DNA of 53,028 bases from Ruminococcus flavefaciens (GCA_002310115.1 DBYI01000103.1:1-53028), one strand, 5' to 3'; counted from the stretch's first letter, positions 31,859 to 39,746 are shown. Program-made: numbers and translations. The notes: generated by a model not told the origin, from the letters alone.

Positions 31859-34106
31859 GAAAAAAAGCTTCTTTTCTGTACGTCTGAAAAGTAGATTTTC
31901 ACAAGATATGAAGCTCTTTATAACCAATATAGTTTTTCATCTACTGTGCCTTCCTGTTTTGGCGGGAGTATTGCTGAGAGAAATGTATATAAACGAACAT
32001 GATCTGTCAAGTGGAGATGAAAGTCTTCCGTTTTTGATTACAGCGGTCATAGCTTTAATGCTCAGTATTGCGCTTGGTTTTGTAATACCAATGATTAATT
32101 TCCGTTACCTTTACAATAAATCACTTGTGGATATGAACTATTCACTTCCGCTGAACAATCGACAGCGTTTCTTTGCGGATTACATTTCGGGACTTGTTAC
32201 ATATATAGCACCTCTACTTATTGGTATCACAATAGCTGCAATCGAAATACTTATTGGTTCGGCATTTATAGATATGCACGAGTTCTTTAAGTTTGTTCCG
32301 CTTATACTGAAATGCACTTTTATTGTAATACTCGGATTAATAATGCAGTATTCTCTTACCGTGCTAGCAATAAACTTTGCAGGCAGCACCTTTGAGGCTT
32401 TATTCAGCATAGCAGCTATAAATATAATGATTCCATCGTTTATAAGTCTTACATGGGGAAATATCGTTAGCGCGGCACATTTTGGACTTGAAGGAATTTC
32501 TATTGTCATGAACTATACTTTCTTCACAACAAGTCCTGTAGGTGTTTTGGGATATATTATATATTTCCTAAACATAAGCGACCTTACTCCTTCTATTTAC
32601 GAAAAAGAGCAATTTTACTATTTCACGAACGCCAACTATACGTGGTTCTTGTTAAGAACTTTACTTTTTACATTTATTATCATCATGGTATCTTATCTGC
32701 TTTATAAACACCGTAAGGCAGAGGATGTTTCAAAACCATATGTTTACAAGGGATTCTATTATGCAATAATGACTGTTATAGTATATTGCATCGTTTCTCT
32801 AATGAATATATCAAGTTCTTTGAACAGTCTGCTTGCTGCTCTTATAATAAGCGGAATAATCTGGTTTGTTATGGAAGTAATAAGACGACGCGGATTCAAA
32901 CGTTTCTGGACAGCAGCAGTAGGCTTTGCTGCAGCAAGTGCTGCTGTAGTCGGTATAATCAAGGTCATTGATGTTACAAATGGTCTCGGAAGAGCAAAGT
33001 ATACACCTTCAGTCTCATCTGTCACTGATATGGTGGTGAATTTAGGGGGAAGGAACAAAGTATTAAATACGAATAATTTCATTTTTCATGATAAACAGCT
33101 TATAAGCGATGTGATTGAGTTTAACAAAGAGATCGTTGACCGTCATTTTTATCCTAATAACTATGAATATGAGCTAGTTTCCACCCAATGTGATCAGTAT
33201 ACTAATTCATACGATAAGATGAGTATAGATATTACCTATTATACCAAGAGCGGAGCAGCTATTGTTCGCAATTATTCCGTTCCGACGGCAATGCTCGCTA
33301 ATTTTGCCTGTGATATGTATACAAGTGAGGAGTATGCTGAACAGAGGACAAAAAAGGAATACGTTGATAGTCTGCGTAAGGGAAATGATTCATTTCCTGT
33401 TTATGCAGATAATCTTGCAGATGCGAAATTCAGTCTAATCACACTTGTTGATAAGAGAGGAAGATCAAAGGAAGTGAATATTTCGGTTGAGGAGGGGAAG
33501 GAACTATTTGATGCTTTATGTACGGATATTACGTGTATGACACTTGATGACCTAAAAAATTCTGAATACTATTGTGAATTAAACGGCATGATATTAAATT
33601 CAGCGTGTCATAATACTATAGCGTTTATGGACGAGCATGATATAGTATACAAAAACACATCAAAAGAAACGATACGTCAGATGAATATGGATTCAAGGAG
33701 TATAGCGATATATTCTGATCCCGAATATCTGTTCCCGATATACGCATACAGTGATTCTGATTTTTTCTCTGATTATTACTACTATGAAAGCCGTAATTCA
33801 AAATATTGCCGTGATTGTATAAAGCTTGAAACCATTCTTAGTCTTGATATCTATAGAAATCGAATTTCATATGATGACTTTATAGAAAAAAGTGTAGATG
33901 TTAATAGTGCAGATGCAGTTGAAAAGCTTCTGGATATAGCTACACCGATCGTTATAGATGAAAAAGTAATTGCAGAAGTGTATTTTTTAGATTCCACACT
34001 TTATGTTACCGACCGCCCTGGCTATCGTGAGATCGTTGAAGAAGCAAAAAAATCTCTCGGAATAATCGACATAAATAATGAACCTCTTAATGATACAATA
34101 GGTTGA
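31830..34106 (+). CDS. ABC transporter permease with large C-terminal domain
   Basis: A 758-residue membrane protein, the partner of the ATPase just upstream. Residues about 30-400 hold roughly ten hydrophobic helices. The last about 350 residues form a soluble domain beginning around VTNGLGRAKYTPSV, with no family I can name. The start is the ATG at 31830, 9 bases after GGAGG, inside the end of the ATPase gene; the frame stays open 13 codons further upstream. The Tyr-rich soluble region is unlike ordinary ABC-2 permeases and may sense or bind the substrate outside the cell. It ends the GntR-ABC operon of element 2. Confidence 0.8.
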   Translation: MTAATTSPNKKKSFFSVRLKSRFSQDMKLFITNIVFHLLCLPVLAGVLLREMYINEHDLSSGDESLPFLITAVIALMLSIALGFVIPMINFRYLYNKSLVDMNYSLPLNNRQRFFADYISGLVTYIAPLLIGITIAAIEILIGSAFIDMHEFFKFVPLILKCTFIVILGLIMQYSLTVLAINFAGSTFEALFSIAAINIMIPSFISLTWGNIVSAAHFGLEGISIVMNYTFFTTSPVGVLGYIIYFLNISDLTPSIYEKEQFYYFTNANYTWFLLRTLLFTFIIIMVSYLLYKHRKAEDVSKPYVYKGFYYAIMTVIVYCIVSLMNISSSLNSLLAALIISGIIWFVMEVIRRRGFKRFWTAAVGFAAASAAVVGIIKVIDVTNGLGRAKYTPSVSSVTDMVVNLGGRNKVLNTNNFIFHDKQLISDVIEFNKEIVDRHFYPNNYEYELVSTQCDQYTNSYDKMSIDITYYTKSGAAIVRNYSVPTAMLANFACDMYTSEEYAEQRTKKEYVDSLRKGNDSFPVYADNLADAKFSLITLVDKRGRSKEVNISVEEGKELFDALCTDITCMTLDDLKNSEYYCELNGMILNSACHNTIAFMDEHDIVYKNTSKETIRQMNMDSRSIAIYSDPEYLFPIYAYSDSDFFSDYYYYESRNSKYCRDCIKLETILSLDIYRNRISYDDFIEKSVDVNSADAVEKLLDIATPIVIDEKVIAEVYFLDSTLYVTDRPGYREIVEEAKKSLGIIDINNEPLNDTIG

Positions 34107-34418
34107 AGAAAAAAAGCCATAAAGTAACAATAACAAAACTTCTCTATGATTGATCGATACTTTCGCTAATCATCTACATAATCAAAATATACCTTTAGAA
34201 AATAATATCATTATTAGGAACTGTCAAATTCCCCTTATAGCTGGCACAATTATTGTTTTTTCTTGTGTCCACTATAAGGGGATTATTTCGAAACTCTTAC
34301 AGTTTTTTGTGACATTACCCACAAGGGAGCTCTCCTTATACATACTTTAAATAATAATTGAATACAGTTAAGTTGTACAAGCGATATAGCATATAATCGT
34401 CTAAAAGGAGTGGATTTT
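34107..34418. other. Intergenic region with long hairpin in element 2
   Basis: There is no gene here. The main structure is an interrupted inverted repeat, CCCCTTATAG (34231-34240) and CTATAAGGGG (34272-34281), with an inner GG-ACAA/TTGT-CC pairing. It lacks a strong T-run. A TATAAT at 34392-34397 may belong to the promoter of the next small gene, but I see no good -35 box at the right spacing. Confidence 0.4.
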
Positions 34419-34679
34419 ATGGCAAATCAGAATAAAGGACTTCCATCTTTGTGGGAACGCTCGAAACATAATGTCATTAGTGAAAATGAGACAGATACAG
34501 CGCTTGTAGCTCTGTTGCGTACCAATTACAGAGGAACAAATGTTATCTGCAAAATCCCCAAACACTCAAAATTGGAAGAGGAAAAGCTAGCGGCTGATAT
34601 CACCTATGCCCTTATGCAGATAGCATATACAGGGCAGGACATCAGTCAAATAAAGTCTATGGAAATTCTTGTAGACTGA
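34419..34679 (+). CDS. Small 86-residue protein, element 2
   Basis: A small soluble protein beginning MANQNKGLPSLWERSKHN and ending with the helical AADITYALMQIAYTGQDIS. The ATG at 34419 has AAAGGAG at the right spacing; an in-frame GTG three codons earlier overlaps that ribosome site and is less likely. A terminator follows. I do not recognise the family. As the only small single-gene unit of element 2 it could be the directionality factor for excision, but it lies about 4 kb from the recombinase gene, so this is speculative. Confidence 0.6.
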   Translation: MANQNKGLPSLWERSKHNVISENETDTALVALLRTNYRGTNVICKIPKHSKLEEEKLAADITYALMQIAYTGQDISQIKSMEILVD

Positions 34680-34693
34680 AAAGATTATAAAAC

Positions 34694-34738
34694 AATAAGC
34701 ATCCCTTGGTCACACATACTGACTAGGGGATGCTTATT
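34694..34738. terminator. Bidirectional terminator
   Basis: A 12-bp stem (34694-34705 with 34727-34738) with an inner TTGGTCA/TGACTAG pairing and AT-rich flanks on both sides. It separates the convergent 86-residue gene (plus) and the dockerin protein gene (minus) and could serve both. Confidence 0.8.
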
Positions 34739-34763
34739 TAAAAAGACATCATTATCAACAATA

Positions 34764-36728
34764 TTATATTTGATCTAGACCGAGTAATATCAGCTGAACA
34801 GCAAGTGCGTCAGTACTAGTGATACCATCGTTATTTCCTGCAATATCTGCATTTTCAATTCCCTGCTCGGTAATATGTTTTTCATCTGTTCCGTTTATTC
34901 CGTATTTATCAGGATTTGCAAGCGACTGCATAATAAGTACAGAATCAGCCATACTCAGTTCATCGTCGCAATTTGCATCACCTGAACGTTTTCCTTCAGG
35001 TTGTAGAATAATTTCACTCTTAGCGCTGTTTTTCAACACTATCCTATCTATATAAAGCGCTGCAACCTGCATGTCATATAACAAACCGCTTTTCCCATCG
35101 CCAGTAAAGTCGCATTCATTCTTTATTCTTTCCATTACATCCTCAGGTATTTCTGTATCACCCATTTCACCTGTTGCGATGTAAGAAGCATATGACTCCG
35201 CATACTTTTTGTCATGCTCGTCAACTATTCCATTTCCATCAATATCAGGACGTGAACTCATTTTCATAGCAACTCTTGTTACATAGCTTTCATAATGTTC
35301 TTCCAAAGTCGGGAATTCATATTTTTCGCCTGAATCGTCATAAAGGTGAAATGGATCGTAAGACGAATTTGGTTTTTCGTCAGGATTCATTTCCTTGATG
35401 AAAAGAGCATCTGCATATTGCTTGTAAAACTCACCTGTACTATCGGTCGCCATTGCTGTTGTTCTTTCATCGACCACCTTGCAGATATAATCAAATATCA
35501 GAATATAATCTCCGTCATCACCGCTTATGCCATTATGGTCGTAGTCACAATTCTGCGAAATATTATCATACTCTTCTTTAGTAAGGCTGCTTTCCTCTAC
35601 TGTTCTTCCAAAGGATATGTCACCATGATAAATCTCAGCGACACGCAAGTCTCTTCCGTCTATAGTATTATCAAAATTTAGGTCGGGAACTGTTGCCTTA
35701 CCTGCTGCTATTTCATCATAAAATCTATTTTTAGCCACTTCCTTTTCCTGATTCTGCTTTTCGATTTCGTCCATAAACGGCTGAAAAGCACTGTCCTGAA
35801 CAATATATTTACGGTAGTTCTCAACCATATCACCTATTGAGTAATACTGTGCATTTTCATAGAATTTTTCATAATATGTATTATCCGAATATTCGGGAAG
35901 AACAGGTTCTCTCATGAATAAGCAGTCAAGAAGCGCCGAAGCATCATAATCCTGTATGAATTTATATTCGCTCTGCTCTAATGTAATCTTTTTTGCCCTT
36001 GATTTTATTTCTTCATCAAGAACTATCTTCTTATCGGGACAGGATGTATACGTCCACAAGCCTGTATTAGGATCCTGTTCGCTTATACACGGCTCATAGG
36101 TCGAAGCTATTGTAAAATCCACAACATCGGACATATCAAACTTTTCGTCGTTATTGATATCTGGATTAACCTTTCCCTCCTCAATCATTTTTTCGAGGAA
36201 GAGATAATGCACTCCAATAAATATCGATCTGTTATTCAGACTGTCAACAAATTGCATCCCAAATTTATTACCGTTGTAGCTCGGACCATGCTTAATTCCA
36301 AGCTCATTATCGTATGCTTCATATGTTGACTGTGCAAAAAATGAAGTATCAATATCACAGTAAAGAAGGAAGTGACATAATATGCAGCCTTTTTCTCTTG
36401 CATCTGTCTCGCCGTCGCCGTCAAGATCAGAATTGGCTTTTATCTTTTCCCTTATATTCTCAGGCAGGTAATCATTAGAACCAGGATAATCATCATATCT
36501 GTCAAGGAGATAGCAGTCAAAATGATCAAACTTACCGTCTGAGTTAAAGTCAATATCGAGGTTTCTGTTGTTGATATATTCTACAGTTTTCTGTTCTAAT
36601 TCAAGTGGATGGTAACTGATAAGATGCGGAATATTCTTTACATTCATTTCCTCTGCAGCTTTTGGGCAATAAGGTATGGCTGATGCTGCAGTCATTACAG
36701 CTGCTGCAAAAGGCAAGATTTTTTTCAT
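34764..36728 (-). CDS. Dockerin protein with a chain of calcium-loop repeats
   Basis: A secreted 654-residue protein (signal peptide about 1-24). Beyond the terminal dockerin (GDANCDDELSMADSVLIMQS, then NADIAGNNDGITSTDAL), the body contains about seven further D-x-D/N-x-D/N-G or similar loops, each followed by a helix: DFNSDGKFDHFD, DLDGDGETDARE, DINNDEKFDMSD, DLNFDNTIDGRD, DYDHNGISGDDG, DIDGNGIVDEHD and DFTGDGKS. No catalytic domain is recognisable. It may be a calcium-dependent structural or scaffold-binding protein. It lies inside element 2 and has its own promoter. AAAGGAG precedes the ATG. Confidence 0.8.
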   Translation of the reverse strand: MKKILPFAAAVMTAASAIPYCPKAAEEMNVKNIPHLISYHPLELEQKTVEYINNRNLDIDFNSDGKFDHFDCYLLDRYDDYPGSNDYLPENIREKIKANSDLDGDGETDAREKGCILCHFLLYCDIDTSFFAQSTYEAYDNELGIKHGPSYNGNKFGMQFVDSLNNRSIFIGVHYLFLEKMIEEGKVNPDINNDEKFDMSDVVDFTIASTYEPCISEQDPNTGLWTYTSCPDKKIVLDEEIKSRAKKITLEQSEYKFIQDYDASALLDCLFMREPVLPEYSDNTYYEKFYENAQYYSIGDMVENYRKYIVQDSAFQPFMDEIEKQNQEKEVAKNRFYDEIAAGKATVPDLNFDNTIDGRDLRVAEIYHGDISFGRTVEESSLTKEEYDNISQNCDYDHNGISGDDGDYILIFDYICKVVDERTTAMATDSTGEFYKQYADALFIKEMNPDEKPNSSYDPFHLYDDSGEKYEFPTLEEHYESYVTRVAMKMSSRPDIDGNGIVDEHDKKYAESYASYIATGEMGDTEIPEDVMERIKNECDFTGDGKSGLLYDMQVAALYIDRIVLKNSAKSEIILQPEGKRSGDANCDDELSMADSVLIMQSLANPDKYGINGTDEKHITEQGIENADIAGNNDGITSTDALAVQLILLGLDQI

Positions 36729-36810
36729 AATAATGCAACTCCTTTCATGCTTCCTTATTTATTTTATTATAATAATGATTATACGAGGATGCGAAACACT
36801 TTTCGTATCC

Positions 36811-36839
36811 ATTTTAGCATATTTAAGAGCATTTGTCTA
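36811..36839 (-). promoter_or_regulatory. Sigma-A promoter of the calcium-loop dockerin protein
   Basis: TAGACA (36834-36839), 17-bp spacer, TAAAAT (36811-36816) on the minus strand. Confidence 0.65.
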
Positions 36840-36896
36840 CTATATTATAGGAGGATAATTTCTGCTGTATACCACCATATTCACTAATGTACAATA

Positions 36897-36929
36897 TGGA
36901 TATGATACTTTTTTCTCATACTGCCACAT
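36897..36929 (-). pseudogene. cotJC: cotJC, first piece (start and 11 codons)
   Basis: The ATG at 36927-36929 has AAAGGAG upstream and opens MWQYEKKVSYP, the characteristic CotJC N-terminus. It begins 3 bp after the cotJB stop. The CotJC sequence ends exactly at the 7-bp repeat TGGATAT (36897-36903). In the unrearranged state the frame runs on into element 2 for only a few codons of unrelated sequence. The next conserved residues (VNIKNPNP) are 8.1 kb away at 28735-28794. Confidence 0.88.
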
Positions 36930-36932
36930 AGT

Positions 36933-37181
36933 TTATCTCCTTTCCCACGGCCACGGATCATCTATCCATGTCCAGCGCTCATTATCGGCTGAACGATCTG
37001 GGGTCAACGGTCCAAAACGTCGTACATACTCATCAATTGCATTTTTCCTTAGTTCACTGTACTTTCGGAACATTGCAAGAGCACGGCGACACACTGGGTG
37101 AGTATCAAGATACAGATTCAGCTCTTTAAGGGTGAAATCGTATTTTTTTATCTTACTGAGAAGCATTTTTTGATCATTCAT
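36933..37181 (-). CDS. cotJB: Spore coat protein CotJB
   Basis: An 82-residue protein with the CotJB pattern: LNLYLDTHPVCRRAL, YSELRKNAIDEYVRRFGPLTP and the C-terminal WTWIDDPWPWE. CotJB is a small inner-coat protein made in the mother cell of Bacillus together with CotJA and CotJC. Its ATG overlaps the cotJA stop (ATGA), and cotJC begins 3 bp after its own stop. The operon order cotJA-cotJB-cotJC is conserved. Confidence 0.93.
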   Translation of the reverse strand: MNDQKMLLSKIKKYDFTLKELNLYLDTHPVCRRALAMFRKYSELRKNAIDEYVRRFGPLTPDRSADNERWTWIDDPWPWERR

Positions 37182-37435
37182 TCGCTGTCGCCTCCTCCCG
37201 CAAACGGAAGATCCAAGGGCGGAAACAAGGTCCCGCGAGTAAGTGCCTTATCATCATCATAGGTTTCTCCCCACTGCTGAAATGGAACATAAGCCATTGC
37301 AAGACCTATTTTTTGTGGGAACATTTGTTCTGAACCGTTCATGTTATTATTTCTATCCGTTATCACGGAGCCTAAAGAAGCTTCCCGTTCTTGAAAAATC
37401 ATATCCTCAATATCGTCAAAAAAATTGAGCTTCAT
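37178..37435 (-). CDS. cotJA: Spore coat protein CotJA
   Basis: An 85-residue protein with the CotJA hallmark LAMAYVPFQQWGETYDDDKALTRGTLFPPLDLPF. The N-terminal about 40 residues are a poorly conserved extension. It is the first gene of cotJABC. AAAGGAGG precedes the ATG, and a candidate mother-cell promoter lies at 37492-37520, with possible alternative hairpins in the leader between. Confidence 0.92.
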   Translation of the reverse strand: MKLNFFDDIEDMIFQEREASLGSVITDRNNNMNGSEQMFPQKIGLAMAYVPFQQWGETYDDDKALTRGTLFPPLDLPFAGGGDSE

Positions 37436-37449
37436 AACCGAGTCCTCCT

Positions 37450-37485
37450 TTTCTGCGCGGAGAACCTGTGCAGAAAGTCCTCCGC
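37450..37485 (-). other. Interleaved hairpins in the cotJA leader
   Basis: Two possible stems overlap in topology: TTTCTGC/GCAGAAA (37450-37456 with 37470-37476) and GCGGAG/CTCCGC (37457-37462 with 37480-37485). They cannot both form as simple hairpins. The 3' arm of one lies directly before the cotJA ribosome site, so switching could change translation. Confidence 0.4.
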
Positions 37486-37491
37486 ACGTTT

Positions 37492-37520
37492 TATAATATG
37501 AAGTTACAAGAAATAGGGTT
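37492..37520 (-). promoter_or_regulatory. Candidate mother-cell sigma (E or K type) promoter of cotJABC
   Basis: On the minus strand AACC (37517-37520) and CATATTATA (37492-37500) are separated by 16 bp. CATAnnnTA with an upstream AC matches the sigma-K form, and CATATTAT is also close to sigma-E. In Bacillus subtilis cotJ is sigma-E dependent. The match is short, so this is tentative. Confidence 0.4.
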
Positions 37521-37642
37521 ACAAAATAGCCAAGTTTTTATTAATAACAATACATCTAACCTGCGAAATGTTAATTTTTTTTGATTCAAAAATAAGAAAA
37601 CTTATCATTAGTCCAATGATTTAGTTTATTTACACACAATAA

Positions 37643-37671
37643 TTGATTTTAGTAAAATATTATGGTATAAT
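37643..37671 (+). promoter_or_regulatory. Sigma-A promoter of the EAL response regulator
   Basis: TTGATT (37643-37648), 17-bp spacer, TATAAT (37666-37671) on the plus strand, 32 bp before the ATG. Confidence 0.8.
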
Positions 37672-37703
37672 AATGCCAAATTATTGATCTGGGGGGGATC
37701 AAA

Positions 37704-39401
37704 ATGCAAGAATTGCTTGAGCGGAAGCAAGGACTTCACAGGACAGTGCTTATTGTTGATGATGAGTCCATTGAAAGAGAAATGCTGAGTGCTATGCTAA
37801 GTGACTTATATGATGTCATTTATGCAACGAACGGCATAGTTGCCCTTGATATTATCAAAAAATCAAAATCGACACTATCCCTTATCCTTCTTGATCTCCA
37901 TATGCCGAAATTAGACGGATACGGTTTATTGAAGATTTTGCGTTCCAATAATGAATTATGCCGTATTCCAGTAATTATGCTTACATCGGAAAAAGAAGCT
38001 GAGGTCACAAGCCTTCAGTTAGGTGCAGCAGACTTTATATCAAAGCCCTATGAAGCTCCAGATGTTATAAGAGCACGAGTTAAGCATGCTATCGAACTTG
38101 CCGAAGATAGGATAATAATACTTGATACAGAGAGAGATGAGCTAACGGGACTGTTAAATAAAGATTTCTTTTTTGAATATGCAAGAATGCTAAACACTCA
38201 GAATAATAATATGCCTATGGACTCTCTTGTACTTGATATAAACCGTTTTCATATTATTAACGAACTATACGGAAGATCATATGGCGATATGCTTCTGAAA
38301 AAGATTGGTAGTTGTATCCATGATCTTGTTTGTCAGTTTGGAGGTCTTGCTTGTCGAAGCAACAGTAACTGCTTTGGTATTTATATTCCTCATTTTGAAA
38401 ACGACATAGATCAACTGCAGCATTTCATTTCAATGATTGAAAAAAATTTGGATGATCGAAAAATTAGTTTCAGAATAGGAGTGTACACTGATGATGGTAG
38501 CGGACTTGAAATAGAACAGCGCTTTGAACGTGCAGGACTTGTATGTCGAAATATAAAAAATAGCTATACTACTTGTTTTGAAGTGTATAGCGAAGAATTG
38601 CATAATAAGGAACTATATTCTGAACGTCTTGTAAACGATATGGACAACGCACTTGCTGAAAAACAGTTTAGAGTTTTTTATCAGCCTAAATATAGTATTA
38701 AAGGTAGTACTCCCGTACTGACAAGTGTTGAAGCTCTTGTTCGTTGGTTTCATCCTGAATATGGAGTTATTCCACCAGATGAATTTATAACTCTATTTGA
38801 AGAAAATGGTCTAATCAGAAAGCTTGACAAATATGTTTGGAATGAAGCAGCAGATCAGATAAAGCGATGGAAAGATGAAGGATTGAATATACCTGTATCT
38901 GTCAATGTTTCAAGAGTTGATGCTTTCAATCCTCTATTGGTAGAAATATTAAGTGATATAATCAAAAGAAATGGTATTGATAATAACAGTCTGTTGCTTG
39001 AAATTACAGAATCTGCATATTCCGACAATTCACAACAGATAATCAATACCGTGATGCTTCTTCGCGAAAACGGCTTCAAAATAGAGATGGATGATTTTGG
39101 CAGCGGCTATTCTTCACTGAATATGCTTTGTTCGTTACCAATAGATGCGCTTAAATTAGATATGGAGTTCATTAGGAATATATGCGATAATAAAAAGAAT
39201 TACCGTATGGTAGGAATAATGATAGATATTGCAAGACTGCTAGAAGTACCAGTTATTGCTGAGGGTGTTGAAACAAAGGAACAGTTTGACCTTCTAGAAA
39301 ATCTTGGCTGCGATATAATACAGGGATATTATTTCTCTAAGCCGATACCTGCTGATGATCTTACTGTTCTTGCAAAAGCAGGAGTTGGAAGGAGCGTATA
39401 G
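37704..39401 (+). CDS. Receiver-degenerate GGDEF-EAL cyclic-di-GMP phosphodiesterase
   Basis: A 565-residue response regulator. The receiver domain has acidic Asp19/Asp20, phosphoacceptor Asp64 in LILLDLHMP, and SKPY. The central GGDEF-like domain (about 140-300) lacks the GGDEF signature; the corresponding stretch reads GLACRSNSNCFGIYI, so no cyclase activity is expected. The EAL domain (about 310-560) keeps the key residues: EALVRW, SVNVSR, LEITES, DDFGSGYSSL, LKLD, AEGVET and QGYYFSKP. It should hydrolyse c-di-GMP under control of a phosphorelay. A GGGGGG run precedes the ATG. The broken Hpt gene follows after 3 bp. Confidence 0.9.
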   Translation: MQELLERKQGLHRTVLIVDDESIEREMLSAMLSDLYDVIYATNGIVALDIIKKSKSTLSLILLDLHMPKLDGYGLLKILRSNNELCRIPVIMLTSEKEAEVTSLQLGAADFISKPYEAPDVIRARVKHAIELAEDRIIILDTERDELTGLLNKDFFFEYARMLNTQNNNMPMDSLVLDINRFHIINELYGRSYGDMLLKKIGSCIHDLVCQFGGLACRSNSNCFGIYIPHFENDIDQLQHFISMIEKNLDDRKISFRIGVYTDDGSGLEIEQRFERAGLVCRNIKNSYTTCFEVYSEELHNKELYSERLVNDMDNALAEKQFRVFYQPKYSIKGSTPVLTSVEALVRWFHPEYGVIPPDEFITLFEENGLIRKLDKYVWNEAADQIKRWKDEGLNIPVSVNVSRVDAFNPLLVEILSDIIKRNGIDNNSLLLEITESAYSDNSQQIINTVMLLRENGFKIEMDDFGSGYSSLNMLCSLPIDALKLDMEFIRNICDNKKNYRMVGIMIDIARLLEVPVIAEGVETKEQFDLLENLGCDIIQGYYFSKPIPADDLTVLAKAGVGRSV

Positions 39402-39404
39402 ATT

Positions 39405-39740
39405 ATGCTGACCCTTAATAAACTAAGAGATTTCGGTGCAGATGTAGATACAGGACTTATACGCTACATGAACAATGAAAGCTTTTATCTAATGCTTGTG
39501 AATAAATCTCTCAATGAAAACAGACTATCCGATCTTTAGCAGCAGATAAATTCAAAGGATTTTTATTCGGCATTTGAAACAGCCCACGCTATGAAAGGTA
39601 TGTATTCAAATCTTTCATTGACTCCGCTGACAACTCCAATCAGTGAAATAACTGATCTTCTTCGTGATCGGATTGACATTGATTATACCTCTCTTATGCA
39701 TGAAGCAAAGATGCAATTTCAAAAGCTTTGCAACTTATGA
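39405..39740 (+). pseudogene. Hpt phosphotransfer protein with an internal amber stop
   Basis: The frame begins MLTLNKLRDFGADVDTGL with AAGGAG upstream and meets TAG at codon 45 (39537-39539). It continues in the same frame as QQINSKDFYSAFETAHAMKG, which contains the Hpt phosphoacceptor motif A-H-A-M-K-G, to a TGA at 39738-39740. The total would be about 111 residues, normal for a stand-alone Hpt. It starts 3 bp after the EAL regulator. The stop codon before the active histidine makes it most likely a recent pseudogene. Confidence 0.75.
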
Positions 39741-39746
39741 TGTAAA

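Larger units (their letters stand above)
28795..36903. mobile_element. Intervening element 2 in cotJC (about 8.1 kb, serine-recombinase type)
   Basis: The element is bounded by direct repeats TGGATAT at 28795-28801 and 36897-36903 (unit 8102 bp). It carries a large serine recombinase at its left end, a GntR-ABC-permease operon, an 86-residue protein and a dockerin protein. When the ends are joined, the junction reads TACAATAT-GG-ATATTGTA, an 18-bp perfect dyad with a central GG inside the shared repeat. This is the expected form of a serine-integrase attP. Removal joins MWQYEKKVSYP to VNIKNPNP in frame. No phage structural or conjugation genes are present. Its recombinase is not closely similar to that of element 1. 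Confidence 0.88.

Noticed and set aside
34150..34350. A 66-codon plus-strand frame between the permease and the 86-residue gene
   Set aside because: No ribosome site, overlaps the long hairpin, and no protein-like pattern.
24477..36903. A single 12.4-kb composite element instead of two
   Set aside because: The 20-codon cotJC island in the middle and two different core repeats with two recombinases require two independent insertions.
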